A DNA stretch of 64,000 nucleotides from Maribacter arenosus (GCF_014610845.1 NZ_JABTCG010000004.1:496001-560000), one strand, 5' to 3'. Positions 9,142 to 17,588 are shown, counted from the stretch's first letter. A program made the numbers and translations. The notes: generated by a model from the letters alone, not told the origin.

Positions 9142-9366
9142 ATGATTTTTGTCGGTTGTCTTACAATAAGTCGTAACTAAATATAGGAACTTAATTTTCA
9201 AGCTGATTGTTATTGCTGAAATTAAGAGCTGTATCAAAACCAAACGTTCCTTGAGTACATTATATTTATGAACAATATATTGGGTTGGAGTTTTAAGCGG
9301 CTAGACATCTAAATTTTTAGCGAATTAGTATGAAATGCTGTACATTTAAATTATAATCTTTGAAGA

Positions 9367-10368
9367 ATGAGGCATTTAGGATTGTTGATTTTATGTTTAT
9401 TGCAGTTTTCCTGTACGAGTCAGGTCAAGGAAAAAATCAATGGGGTCAGCTTTGTGGCCTCACGTGAGAAGGTTGGGCAACAACATGTCGATGAGATTCT
9501 GAAGGTCAATGCCAATCATGCTGCGGTAATGCCTTTTGGTTTTATTCGGGAGATCAATTCTCCCGATATCATCTTCGATACCGAACGACAATGGTATGGG
9601 GAAACAAAAAGTGGTGCCAAACAGTATATTGAAATGTTGCATAAAAATGGTGTTCAGGTAATGCTCAAACCCCAAATCTGGATTTGGCGGGGCGAATTTA
9701 CCGGAACCTTAAAGATGCAATCCGAGGAAGACTGGCAGACCTTGGAAAATTCGTATGAAAAATTTATGCTGGCCTATGCCGGTTTAGCCCAGGACACCAA
9801 AGTTTCTATTTTATGTATCGGCACGGAATTGGAACAATTTGTAAAAAACAGACCTGAATTCTGGAAAAAACTCATTGTAAAAATCAAAGAAGTATACAAA
9901 GGTAAATTAACCTACGCTGCAAATTGGGATGAATATCCAAGAACCACTTTTTGGGAGCATTTGGATTATATTGGAATTGATGCTTATTTTCCATTATCAG
10001 ACGAGCGTACCCCTTCAGTTGAGCAATTAAAAAACGGTTGGCAAAAACATAAGGAAAAAATGATGGGCTTTTCCATTGAAAAAGGCAAGCCCATTTTATT
10101 TACGGAATATGGGTATCGCAGTATGGACTATACCGCTAAAAAGCCTTGGTTAGTAGATAGAAATGAGGATAAAGTAAACTTGGACGGACAAGTAAATGCC
10201 AAAAAAGCAATTTTTGAGGAATTCTGGAAAGAAGATTGGTTTGCCGGCGGTTATGTCTGGAAATGGTTCATAAACCATGAAAAAGCGGGTGGCGGAAAGG
10301 ACAATAGGTTTACCCCCCAAAATAAACCCGCACAGCTGGTTATTCGGGATTTCTATAAAATGAAATGA
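9367..10368 (+). CDS. Lipoprotein glycoside hydrolase, GH113-like (putative beta-mannanase)
   Basis: A 333-residue protein with a lipoprotein signal (hydrophobic stretch ending LLQFSC, Cys16). The rest is a TIM-barrel hydrolase. GTELE places the probable acid/base at Glu154 and LFTEYGYRS places the nucleophile at Glu247, the layout of GH113 and related clan GH-A enzymes. GH113 members characterised so far are beta-1,4-mannanases. It is transcribed away from the oxidoreductase pair and may be monocistronic. A mannan-related role would fit the CslA-like synthase about 4 kb away, but no direct link exists. Other clan GH-A activities cannot be excluded. Confidence 0.72.
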   Translation: MRHLGLLILCLLQFSCTSQVKEKINGVSFVASREKVGQQHVDEILKVNANHAAVMPFGFIREINSPDIIFDTERQWYGETKSGAKQYIEMLHKNGVQVMLKPQIWIWRGEFTGTLKMQSEEDWQTLENSYEKFMLAYAGLAQDTKVSILCIGTELEQFVKNRPEFWKKLIVKIKEVYKGKLTYAANWDEYPRTTFWEHLDYIGIDAYFPLSDERTPSVEQLKNGWQKHKEKMMGFSIEKGKPILFTEYGYRSMDYTAKKPWLVDRNEDKVNLDGQVNAKKAIFEEFWKEDWFAGGYVWKWFINHEKAGGGKDNRFTPQNKPAQLVIRDFYKMK

Positions 10369-10522
10369 ATTGACTTATTCCGAAGCCAAAGTCTGACAAG
10401 AACCAACAGCCTATTTTTAAAGACCAGGTTTGATTTTGCGATTTATTCGGCATATATTCTATTCGCCTAGATCTTCACGAATAATGTACCATTGGTACTT
10501 TTTAATTAATCTTACAAGTATA

Positions 10523-10550
10523 TTGTATTTGGAATTTGTAAGTATTTTTG
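10523..10550 (+). promoter_or_regulatory. Candidate promoter for the amidase-like gene pair
   Basis: TTG at 10523-10525 is followed after 17 bases by TATTTTTG at 10543-10550, matching the Bacteroidota -33/-7 arrangement. It lies about 26 bases before the TTG start codon proposed for the downstream gene. This placement is one reason for rejecting the much longer open frame that begins at 10430, because that frame would start upstream of the promoter. Confidence 0.45.
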
Positions 10551-10576
10551 ATAAACTTTGCGAAAATACTTTCCAA

Positions 10577-11500
10577 TTGAGCTTTACAAAGAATATACTA
10601 CTAATCACCCTAACCATAATCTCTTGCCAAGGAGCCATTTCGCAGGAAGCCCTAAAAACGGTTGTTGCTCAGAACGGGGACGGCATTTTCTCAATCTTAA
10701 GGAACGAGGGCATCGAAATCGCAAAATACTATGAGGCCTTTCTTGAATTGAACCAAGATAAATTAATGAATGGTAGCGATTTGGTGGTTGGGGAAACCTA
10801 TCGTATTCCAAATGCTCCTGACTCATTCAAAAATAGGGGATTAATCATTAGCGTAAGCGATGGAGGAGAACGACCGATCTTTGAAAGGGAATTGGCATCC
10901 TTGAAGCTAAAGGACAGCTCCTTGGCCAATACGGTATATTATTTGATGGAGCATACTAGTGGAAATAAGAAAGTGATTTCGAATAATGTAGATAATGGTA
11001 TAACTGTATCAATGGCAAGAAAATTGCTTCAAAGCGGTGCAAGGGTATATCTGTTAGACAGCAGTCTGAAAGATTCCCTGGATTTAATAGATTATGTAGG
11101 CATAGTGAATAAAAAATATTTAAGACATAATGGTGATTATCAGAGGTTCGTGGTCATCGATAATGGTGGAATAACTTCAAACACTAGGACCGATATTGCG
11201 GTGTATCATTATGCGGAAAGCAGGGAAAGCAAAAGATTCGCAGACAACATGTTAAGGGTTTTTAGTAAGAATACTGTCAAACGTGAAGCTTTGAACGATT
11301 ATTCCAAGATGTTCACAGATTTCGAGGACATTGCGTTTGCCAAAAATAGTTTACCTCCTATTACTTTTATTGTTATGGGTTCAAATTCTGTTAGTGACGA
11401 TAAAACCTTAAAGGTCAACGGAAATAAAAATAATATAGCCAACCTAATTACCAACGGAATTCTGTCGGATTATTCCAATACCGAGTTTGGAGATAATTAG
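10577..11500 (+). CDS. Inactivated paralogue of the adjacent LysM amidase (pseudo-amidase)
   Basis: A 307-residue exported protein. The chosen TTG start at 10577 gives a clean signal peptide (SFTKNILLITLTII...AISQ); the frame is open from 10430, but the extra N-terminus looks non-coding. A LysM-like segment (NGDGIFSILRNEG ... GETYRIP) precedes an Amidase_3-like domain that aligns along its length with the next gene. The catalytic residues are missing: the GHGGPDPG zinc motif is replaced by EHTSGNKK, the HVDSRS histidine by DNGGITS, and the C-terminal FIEIG glutamate by FIVMG. It should therefore not cut peptidoglycan. A binding or regulatory role is possible. Loss of zinc ligands is visible; function is unknown. 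Confidence 0.7.
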   Translation: MSFTKNILLITLTIISCQGAISQEALKTVVAQNGDGIFSILRNEGIEIAKYYEAFLELNQDKLMNGSDLVVGETYRIPNAPDSFKNRGLIISVSDGGERPIFERELASLKLKDSSLANTVYYLMEHTSGNKKVISNNVDNGITVSMARKLLQSGARVYLLDSSLKDSLDLIDYVGIVNKKYLRHNGDYQRFVVIDNGGITSNTRTDIAVYHYAESRESKRFADNMLRVFSKNTVKREALNDYSKMFTDFEDIAFAKNSLPPITFIVMGSNSVSDDKTLKVNGNKNNIANLITNGILSDYSNTEFGDN

Positions 11501-11513
11501 TAAAAAAGGTGAA

Positions 11514-12554
11514 ATGAAAATTAAAAATAGTGTTATCTGGGCAATGCTTTTCATGGCGGTTATTGCCAGCGGGCAAAGTCCATATATTTCCGTCACCGCG
11601 GAGAAAGGTGATGGCGTGTACTCCCTTTTGCGAAAACAAGGAGTAGACCCTTATGAGACTTTTGATGATTTTATTGCCTTGAACCATGAAAATCTTCGTG
11701 ACAGTATTCATCTCTATGAGGGGCGTACCTATTTTATGCCAAGTACCGACTCAATTCCTGTGGTTGAGGATTTAAAAGAAGCAAAACCCAAATCGGAAAA
11801 TGCAATATCATATCCCATTTTTGGGAATAAATATGCCGAAGTCACGACAAAAAGCTCAAAATTAAAGGGTACTGTCTATTATTTGATCTCTGGACATGGG
11901 GGACCGGATCCCGGAGCGATGACCAAATTCGGAAATGTCTATATTTCTGAAGATGAATATGCCTATGATATTACGTTACGATTAGCTAGGGAACTCATCG
12001 CCCATGGTGCTTTGGTATATGTCATAATTCGGGATGAGGATGATGGCATTCGCGATGATCGCATTTTGGAAATGGATAAGGATGAGGTTGCCTTTCCAGA
12101 CAAGACGATTCCGTTAAATCAGGTTGCCCGGTTAAAACAACGGGTAGATATTGTAAACGAACTTCACAAAAAACATAGCGGCCAATTCCAACGACTCATT
12201 GTAACCCATGTTGATAGTCGTAGTAAGGGTCAGAATATCGATGTTTTTTTCTACCATCATGCAGAAAGTAAGAACGGAAAAAAACTGGCAGAGAACATCC
12301 ACTCAACGTTTGCCAAAAAGTACAGGAAGTACCAACCTAACCGTACCTATTCGGGTACTTTCGTAGATAGGACCTCACTTTATCTCGTAAAAAAAACCCA
12401 TCCGGCAATGACCTTTATCGAGATAGGGAATATCAAAAACAAAAAAGACCAAAAAAGAATATTGGAGCCCGATAACCGTCAAGCTTTGGCCAAATGGATA
12501 AGCGAGGGCGTTATATCGGATTTTGAGGAAGGTGAAATCGGACCTATTCGTTAA
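11514..12554 (+). CDS. LysM-containing N-acetylmuramoyl-L-alanine amidase
   Basis: A 346-residue exported zinc amidase that would cleave the bond between N-acetylmuramic acid and the stem peptide. It has a signal peptide (about 1-20), a LysM-like domain (about 24-76, KGDGVYSLLRKQG ... GRTYFMP), and an Amidase_3 domain from about 118. Zinc ligand His128 sits in SGHGGPDPGA; a second histidine is in VTHVDSRS and the catalytic Glu is in FIEIGNIKN. The ATG at 11514 was preferred over 11487 because AAAGGTG lies just upstream and it directly precedes the signal peptide. It is 13 bases from the inactive paralogue. The stop overlaps the converging gene by 4 bases. Confidence 0.82.
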   Translation: MKIKNSVIWAMLFMAVIASGQSPYISVTAEKGDGVYSLLRKQGVDPYETFDDFIALNHENLRDSIHLYEGRTYFMPSTDSIPVVEDLKEAKPKSENAISYPIFGNKYAEVTTKSSKLKGTVYYLISGHGGPDPGAMTKFGNVYISEDEYAYDITLRLARELIAHGALVYVIIRDEDDGIRDDRILEMDKDEVAFPDKTIPLNQVARLKQRVDIVNELHKKHSGQFQRLIVTHVDSRSKGQNIDVFFYHHAESKNGKKLAENIHSTFAKKYRKYQPNRTYSGTFVDRTSLYLVKKTHPAMTFIEIGNIKNKKDQKRILEPDNRQALAKWISEGVISDFEEGEIGPIR

Positions 12555-13255
12555 AGGACAATTTTTCTTTTATAATAATCGTAGAGTTGTTCCGGTCCTG
12601 CACCCAAATAGCTTTTTAGGTGAATGATCCCAAAATGATATTGTAGCCGTATAACGCCATGCTCCCTATACTTTCGGGCTGAGGTTTTAACATGGTGCGG
12701 AAGTATCTTAAAATCGGTTTTTCGGTATAAACGACCAATAAACTCATTGTCTTCAAATATCATATAATCCTCATTGAAGCCTTTGGTTTTGGTAAATAGT
12801 TCTTTAGTGATAAAAAGGGATTGGTCACCTCCCCTGCAAATTTTATGATTGTATTTAGTGAACCAAGCAAAGAAACGAAGTATCCAATTATCACTATCAA
12901 AGCGCATTTGAAAGCACCCCGATTCATGGTTGTCTGAGATCGCCGTGATGATATGGTTGTCAAAGTCTTTGGGAGGAAAAGTATCGGCATGAAGAAAATA
13001 GAGAATATCCCCAATGGCCAAATGGGCCCCAAAGTTCATTTGTCGGGCCCTTCCTTTCCTGGTTTGAAGTACTGTTGCCCCGACATTTTCGGCAATTGAA
13101 ACGGTAAGGTCTTGACTGCCCCCATCAATAACCAAAATCTCGGAAATATTCCTCTCAGAACTATTTTTTCTAAGGTAGTCTATAAGTGTCCCAATTTGAT
13201 TTTCCTCATTGAGAGTCGGAATTATAATACTGATTGTCGCATTATCTTTTTTCAT
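12551..13255 (-). CDS. Glycosyltransferase, rSAM/selenodomain-associated type 2 (TIGR04283-like)
   Basis: A 234-residue GT2-type enzyme. It opens with SIIIPTLNEENQI, has EILVIDGGSQDLT and the DxD-like FLHADTFPP near residue 94, and ends with HFGIIHLKSYLG, which is typical of the TIGR04283 family. These transferases occur with ArsM, DUF547 and TIGR04282 proteins in arsenosugar-type clusters, where they may attach the arsenical sugar to an acceptor. It is the last gene of the cluster and overlaps the DUF547 gene by 14-15 bases. Its stop codon shares the palindrome TTAA with the amidase gene running the other way. The acceptor is unknown. Confidence 0.8.
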   Translation of the reverse strand: MKKDNATISIIIPTLNEENQIGTLIDYLRKNSSERNISEILVIDGGSQDLTVSIAENVGATVLQTRKGRARQMNFGAHLAIGDILYFLHADTFPPKDFDNHIITAISDNHESGCFQMRFDSDNWILRFFAWFTKYNHKICRGGDQSLFITKELFTKTKGFNEDYMIFEDNEFIGRLYRKTDFKILPHHVKTSARKYREHGVIRLQYHFGIIHLKSYLGAGPEQLYDYYKRKIVL

Positions 13256-13994
13256 TCAATCCCCAATCATAGGTTAAATAATCGATATCCACATCCTGTA
13301 AAATTTCAATATCGGCATATTTGTTCACAAAATCGATCAATGAATTTTTATTGGTAAAATCGTCATTGTACCATTTGAATATTTTAGATAATGCAACGGC
13401 ATTACGCTTAATATTATTTTTTGACGGATCATTTATGAATTGGGAAGTGGCCTTTTCCAATTGTTTCTCAATTTTCGAGGCCGAAAAGGCTTCATTCAAT
13501 AGTCTAGGGCAAGAATAGGATGCGCAATTGATGGCAAAATGAATACGAGGCTCATCCATATTCCGAAGTATATCATGCTCTATTTCACCAAGGGAATAAG
13601 TTTCACTTCCAATCTTAATCCGATCTTTGCCCCAGGGCCTGAAAATATCCTTTATACTCTTCAACGGGTAGTGATCCAAAATCAATTGCACGGTCCCTGC
13701 ATTATACAGATTGATATAGAACGCTAATTGTTCTTCCGCTGAAGCAGTGTCCGCAATGGGATTTTCGGCCAGATAAACAAGGTAGTCGTCAAGACGTTGA
13801 CGATCTTGTTTAAATTCTTTGTAATCGACATTGCCATGGTTGTCGACATACTTTTTTAGCAAATGGTCCCATGACGTATGGTCAATGGTTTCAACCCCTT
13901 TTTCGATATTATCATGGGTTGGTTTTTGGCCAAAACAATTCGATAATAAGAAAAAAGGCATAGCTATACAAAAGATAGATTTAAGTTTAAGCAT
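13242..13994 (-). CDS. Exported DUF547 protein
   Basis: A 250-residue protein with a signal peptide (MLKLKSIFCIAMPFFLLSNC; Cys20 may be a lipoprotein cysteine, since LLSNC resembles a lipobox). The DUF547 domain covers most of the rest: AFYINLYNAGTVQLILDHYP near 100-120, HFAINCASYSCPRL near 175, and the FKWYNDDF segment. The conserved Asn, His and Cys residues suggest a papain/transglutaminase-like fold, though no activity is established. DUF547 genes recur with arsM and TIGR04283 genes. It follows arsM by 62 bases and overlaps the downstream glycosyltransferase gene. Confidence 0.8.
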   Translation of the reverse strand: MLKLKSIFCIAMPFFLLSNCFGQKPTHDNIEKGVETIDHTSWDHLLKKYVDNHGNVDYKEFKQDRQRLDDYLVYLAENPIADTASAEEQLAFYINLYNAGTVQLILDHYPLKSIKDIFRPWGKDRIKIGSETYSLGEIEHDILRNMDEPRIHFAINCASYSCPRLLNEAFSASKIEKQLEKATSQFINDPSKNNIKRNAVALSKIFKWYNDDFTNKNSLIDFVNKYADIEILQDVDIDYLTYDWGLNEKR

Positions 13995-14056
13995 GGTCTT
14001 ATATTAGCAACAAGTATGTTTCTTTAGTAAAAGGATGCTATCATACCTTACAAAAA

Positions 14057-15022
14057 TCAACAACAACCTCCACCATTATAATGCCAGGTACTTTCGCTAA
14101 TATGGATGGATTCCCCTTTTTTTGCCAATACAGCGGCAGTTTTATCACATATGGCCAAAGGTTGGTTTTGCATTAAAACATGTCCTTCATTGTCATCAAA
14201 ATAGTCAGCATCTCCGTAGTAAATTGCTGTTTTACCTGTAAAAATACAGGGGCCATCTACTGGCATAGGGTCTTTGATGGCAGCGATTTCAATAGATTCG
14301 ATATGAATCAATTCATCGGTGGGGTAATGATTGGGCGACAGAACACGGTATGACTTACGCGCCCTAATCTCAATGGTCCCAAAACCTGCATCGGTCAATG
14401 CTTTTATATAGTCTTTCATGGGGATGCTACCACTTAGACAAAGGGCTCTCAGTCTATCATCATTGCGCAATTCATCGTTCATTGGCTGCTCGCAGATAGG
14501 GTCGCTCATCACTAAACGTCCATAAGGTTTTAAGACACGGTACATTTCGCTGATCGCCTTCTTTAGGTCCTCGGCCTTGAATATATTAAAAAGGCAGTTT
14601 TGGGCCGCCACGTCAATACTCTCATCCTCGATGGGCAAGTTTAGGGCATCGCCTTTGATAAGATTTACATACTCACTTCGAAACCAATCGTTTTCTACTT
14701 CAGCTATCTTGAAATTCTGTCTTGACGCTTCCAACATTTCGTCTACCACATCTACACCCGTAACACCTCCTTCTTGTCTGGAGAAATAGGAAAACTGCAA
14801 TAGTTCCATGCCGCCACCCACACCTACGTAGAGCACTTTGGGGTTGTTCACCAGATCCTGGGCCGAGACCGTACTCCCGCACCCATAGTTCATTTCTTGC
14901 ATGATCTTGGGGATGGACAGTCCCGGGAATTGCCAAATGGGATTGGTAGTGCAACACAGACCAACCTCAGGGGTTAACGCAGCTTCTTTATACAAATCAT
15001 TAGTAGCTTCTAAATAGCTCAT
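14057..15022 (-). CDS. arsM: Arsenite methyltransferase of arsenosugar-biosynthesis type
   Basis: Methylates arsenite with S-adenosylmethionine. The 321-residue protein has a cysteine pair LCCTTNP near residue 23, a Rossmann SAM site (VLYVGVGGGMELL near 65-75; VDVVDEM), the cysteine in AAQNCLFNIF, and a terminal GGGCC. The Cys-containing N-terminus and GGGCC end are characteristic of the ArsM form found in arsenosugar clusters rather than stand-alone detoxifying ArsM. It overlaps the purine nucleoside phosphorylase gene by 4 bases, so the two are coupled. No arsenic transporter or ArsR is nearby, which argues against a simple resistance operon. Confidence 0.85.
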   Translation of the reverse strand: MSYLEATNDLYKEAALTPEVGLCCTTNPIWQFPGLSIPKIMQEMNYGCGSTVSAQDLVNNPKVLYVGVGGGMELLQFSYFSRQEGGVTGVDVVDEMLEASRQNFKIAEVENDWFRSEYVNLIKGDALNLPIEDESIDVAAQNCLFNIFKAEDLKKAISEMYRVLKPYGRLVMSDPICEQPMNDELRNDDRLRALCLSGSIPMKDYIKALTDAGFGTIEIRARKSYRVLSPNHYPTDELIHIESIEIAAIKDPMPVDGPCIFTGKTAIYYGDADYFDDNEGHVLMQNQPLAICDKTAAVLAKKGESIHISESTWHYNGGGCC

Positions 15023-15840
15023 AGTTCTTTTATTAATTCTGTAAATAGTTTTATCATCTTGGGCTCTGTTTCATTGGCGATTTTTATAATCTCCTGAATG
15101 TCTACAGGTTCTAGGTTATCGGGGTCACATTCATCAGTCAATACAGAAACTGCGACAATAGGTAGTTGTAGGTGGTTGGCAACAATTGCTTCGGGAACGG
15201 TACTCATACCCACGGCATCGGCACCAATTATTTTCAACATTCTATATTCTGCCTTGGTTTCCAATTGAGGCCCGACCACGGCTGCATAAACCCCTTTTTG
15301 TAGATTTATGTTCTCACGCTCTGCAATGTTGATCAATTTCAGACGCATCGCTAGGTCGTAAGGCTCACTCATATCCACAAATCGATTACCGAATTCAGCT
15401 ACATTGCCAAATGCCAATGGTGATCCGCCTTGAAGGTTGATATGGTCTTCAATCAACATGATATCCCCTTTTTTATAGTCTAGATTAATCGCCCCGGCGG
15501 CATTTGAAACAAAAAGCTTCCCTACCCCTAGTCTGTGCATAATCCTAATGGGATAAGTGACATCGACAAAATCATAACCTTCATACAAATGAAAACGACC
15601 TTCCATGATAACGGTTTTCTTGCCTTCAATGGTGCCATAAATAAGCTTCCCTGAATGGAATTCTACGGTTGCCAGTGGAAAATAAGGAATGTGGTTGTAA
15701 TGTGCTGTAATGGGGTCTTCGATGGCTTTTACTAACTGCCCCAAGCCAGTGCCAAGAACAATACCGATTTCAGGATTATCGAACCCTTTTTCCTTTAGAT
15801 AAGCTGTCGATTCTTCTAACTGTTGTTCAGATAATCTCAT
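15019..15840 (-). CDS. Purine nucleoside phosphorylase (trimeric, PNP-I type)
   Basis: Cleaves purine nucleosides with phosphate to base plus ribose-1-phosphate. The 273-residue protein has IGIVLGTGLGQL at the phosphate site, VEFHSGKL, LFVSNAAGAIN, YAAVVGPQLETKAEYRML and GADAVGMSTVPEAIVA, all typical of class I PNP. It is coupled by 4-base ATGA overlaps to the genes on both sides. In a cluster with arsM it may remove adenine from a 5'-deoxy-5'-arsinoyl-adenosine intermediate, exposing the arsenoribose. That specific role is inferred from context; general purine salvage is the fallback. Confidence 0.88.
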   Translation of the reverse strand: MRLSEQQLEESTAYLKEKGFDNPEIGIVLGTGLGQLVKAIEDPITAHYNHIPYFPLATVEFHSGKLIYGTIEGKKTVIMEGRFHLYEGYDFVDVTYPIRIMHRLGVGKLFVSNAAGAINLDYKKGDIMLIEDHINLQGGSPLAFGNVAEFGNRFVDMSEPYDLAMRLKLINIAERENINLQKGVYAAVVGPQLETKAEYRMLKIIGADAVGMSTVPEAIVANHLQLPIVAVSVLTDECDPDNLEPVDIQEIIKIANETEPKMIKLFTELIKEL

Positions 15841-16508
15841 ATATTCTTTAAATAGGGTTGAAAAGCTTTGTTATTTTTTAGATCTTCGAAACGGTCTATA
15901 TCATTCCTGGTTTCCAACTGGAACACTTTTTTATTTTTGAGATTTAGCATGGTTTCTTTAAACACACTGTCTTTTCCCCAATCTTTATTTTGGAATACAG
16001 TAACAGTGTGGGACTTCATGCCTAAAAGATAATAGCCGCCATCATGAGCCGGACCTATAACATAATCATGATGGTCTAGGGCACTAAAGGCATCCTCCAA
16101 GTCATTTTTGCTCAAATCAAACATATCACTTCCGATGATAATGATTTTCTCGAATCCCTGTTCAAAACCATGTAGAAAGGCATTTGACATTCGTTCACCT
16201 AAATCTGCACCTTGTTGCAAATGTTTGTCAAAAATAAGGTTATCCCAAATATCATCCTCCCAAATCCCATCTGAATAATATACTTGTTTGTGCACCTTGA
16301 GCTCTTTCGTAATGCTGGCAGTGTGATTCAGCAAAAATTTATAGATATCCAAGGCTACTTGGTTCCCCACCTTGGCCGCCAACCGTGTTTTGCACTTTCC
16401 CAGAACTGGATTTCTAGTAAATATGATCAAGAGCTCTTTTGAATTGACCAAATGGAAGTGAATGGCCTTAGCGTCTTTTTTTTGAGAGTTAGATAAAATT
16501 ATGCTCAT
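15837..16508 (-). CDS. Transferase, rSAM/selenodomain-associated type 1 (TIGR04282/DUF2064)
   Basis: A 223-residue protein of the nucleotidyl/glycosyltransferase superfamily. It has LIIFTRNPVLGKCKTRLA near residues 27-44, IIGSDMFDLS (about 116-125) and GPAHDGGYYLLGM (about 144-156), which define DUF2064. These proteins resemble CofC/MobA-type nucleotidyltransferases and recur with TIGR04283, PNP and ArsM genes. It probably activates or transfers the arsenosugar unit, but no reaction is established. The first 25 or so residues are longer than in many relatives; the ATG at 16508 is used because no later start precedes the conserved core. It overlaps the PNP gene by 4 bases. Confidence 0.8.
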   Translation of the reverse strand: MSIILSNSQKKDAKAIHFHLVNSKELLIIFTRNPVLGKCKTRLAAKVGNQVALDIYKFLLNHTASITKELKVHKQVYYSDGIWEDDIWDNLIFDKHLQQGADLGERMSNAFLHGFEQGFEKIIIIGSDMFDLSKNDLEDAFSALDHHDYVIGPAHDGGYYLLGMKSHTVTVFQNKDWGKDSVFKETMLNLKNKKVFQLETRNDIDRFEDLKNNKAFQPYLKNI

Positions 16509-16522
16509 AGACTCGGACTTGC

Positions 16523-17023
16523 TTAGTTGTAAACCTTTTCACCTTTGGTCAACAATTTACCCCAAAGCCTATTATAGGCATGTACTCTATTGGTTTCCTT
16601 GCCTACAGTATCAAAAACGGCTAAACCTGAATTCTTCCATTTGAAAATACCACCATATAAGTTATAAACATTCGTGTATCCCAAAGCCTGAAGTTTTTCA
16701 CCTATATCCTCGGAACGAACCCCAACGGAGCAATAAACGACGATCGTGGTAGAAGTATCCCTTACAAATTCCATTAGTCGTTGGGGGTCAAATTCGTCGT
16801 AACCTACCCAAATGGCATCTTTTAAGTGGCTTACCTCATACTCTGCCTTTTTACGGGCATCCAAGTAAAGAAGGTTGTCTTTGGAACTAGCTTCGGACAC
16901 TTGGATATATGGTACCGATTCGTTATTCAACAGTCTTAGAGTCCTGTCTATTTTCTTTTGGGCTTGCCCGGAAAAGGTTAGAAAAAGTAGCATGCAGAAT
17001 GGGAAAATGGTTTTCATGTTCAA
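16523..17023 (-). CDS. Exported rhodanese-like domain protein
   Basis: A 166-residue protein with a signal peptide (MNMKTIFPFCMLLFLTFSGQA) followed by one rhodanese domain. The active-site loop is VVYCSVGVRSE around residues 95-105, with the catalytic Cys98 in place. LYLDARKKAEYEVSHLKDA is the conserved front of the fold. Such domains carry sulphur as a persulphide, so a periplasmic sulphur- or thiol-transfer role is likely. It is the first gene of the arsenosugar-type cluster, 14 bases before the DUF2064 gene. Whether it acts on thioarsenicals is speculation. Confidence 0.78.
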   Translation of the reverse strand: MNMKTIFPFCMLLFLTFSGQAQKKIDRTLRLLNNESVPYIQVSEASSKDNLLYLDARKKAEYEVSHLKDAIWVGYDEFDPQRLMEFVRDTSTTIVVYCSVGVRSEDIGEKLQALGYTNVYNLYGGIFKWKNSGLAVFDTVGKETNRVHAYNRLWGKLLTKGEKVYN

Positions 17024-17401
17024 AAAAATGCTAATCGTAAAGATACTATAATATCGATGTTTTGTTTATTTAACATGGCAAATAAATGACGTTTACCTGC
17101 TATCGGTAATTCGCTTTTTATGAATAGCATAGCATCGGATTCCTTCAAGGCAACGAAATAAAAAGGATCTTTGGGTAACCGGTTTTTGGTCGGTCAGGTA
17201 TCGGGAAACTTACGAAGATCGGATACCTTTTCTCAACTCGGGGTAAATTGATCATGGACTCTAACGAAATGGTTTGTATGATTTTAAGGGTGGGGCCTAT
17301 GTGCATTTCAATATATCTCCGGTCGATTTCCCGAAATAAAATCGATTTACCAGATTACAGTTGATGATTTAGAAAGAATGAAAAAGTGTACTTAAACAAA
17401 A
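17024..17401 (-). other. Intergenic stretch with no recognised gene
   Basis: About 380 bases between the rhodanese gene and the tRNA-Phe terminator. Short frames are open on both strands between about 17170 and 17365, each around 60 codons, but neither resembles a protein I know and neither has a good start site. This is where a further cluster gene such as arsS might be expected; I see no CxxxCxxC radical-SAM remnant. It may hold the cluster promoter: TATCTTTAC at 17037-17045 on the minus strand is a near match to the -7 element. Confidence 0.4.
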
Positions 17402-17430
17402 AAAACCACAACAAATCCTGTTGCGGTTTT
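17402..17430 (-). terminator. Intrinsic terminator of the tRNA-Phe gene
   Basis: On the minus strand a 12-bp stem (AAAACCGCAACA pairing with TGTTGTGGTTTT, one G-U pair) closes a 5-base loop and runs into a T-tract. It begins 6 bases past the tRNA 3' end. Confidence 0.8.
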
Positions 17431-17435
17431 CTAAG

Positions 17436-17508
17436 TGGTGCCTCCAGGAATCGAACCAGGGACACATGGATTTTCAGTCCATTGCTCTACCAACTGAGCT
17501 AAGGCACC
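17436..17508 (-). tRNA. tRNA-Phe (anticodon GAA)
   Basis: The 73-base minus-strand sequence folds as a standard cloverleaf. The acceptor GGTGCCT pairs with AGGCACC, the D-arm is GCTCAGTTGGTAGAGC, the anticodon loop is CTGAAAA (anticodon GAA), and the T-arm is CCTGG-TTCGATT-CCTGG. The discriminator base is A. The 3' CCA is not encoded. It decodes UUC/UUU. Confidence 0.97.
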
Positions 17509-17588
17509 AATATTTCAAAATAAACAAGCTTTACAATAGTATCTTACTTGCCCATCAAAGCCCTGTAACAGGTATGGCTTAGGAGGGT

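Noticed and set aside
10430-10576. N-terminal extension of the pseudo-amidase
   Set aside because: It begins with TTG upstream of the candidate promoter and would bury the signal peptide behind about 49 unlikely residues.
17170-17365. Open stretches on both strands as a decayed gene or arsS remnant
   Set aside because: No recognisable motif on either strand; about 60 codons open by chance is plausible in this composition.
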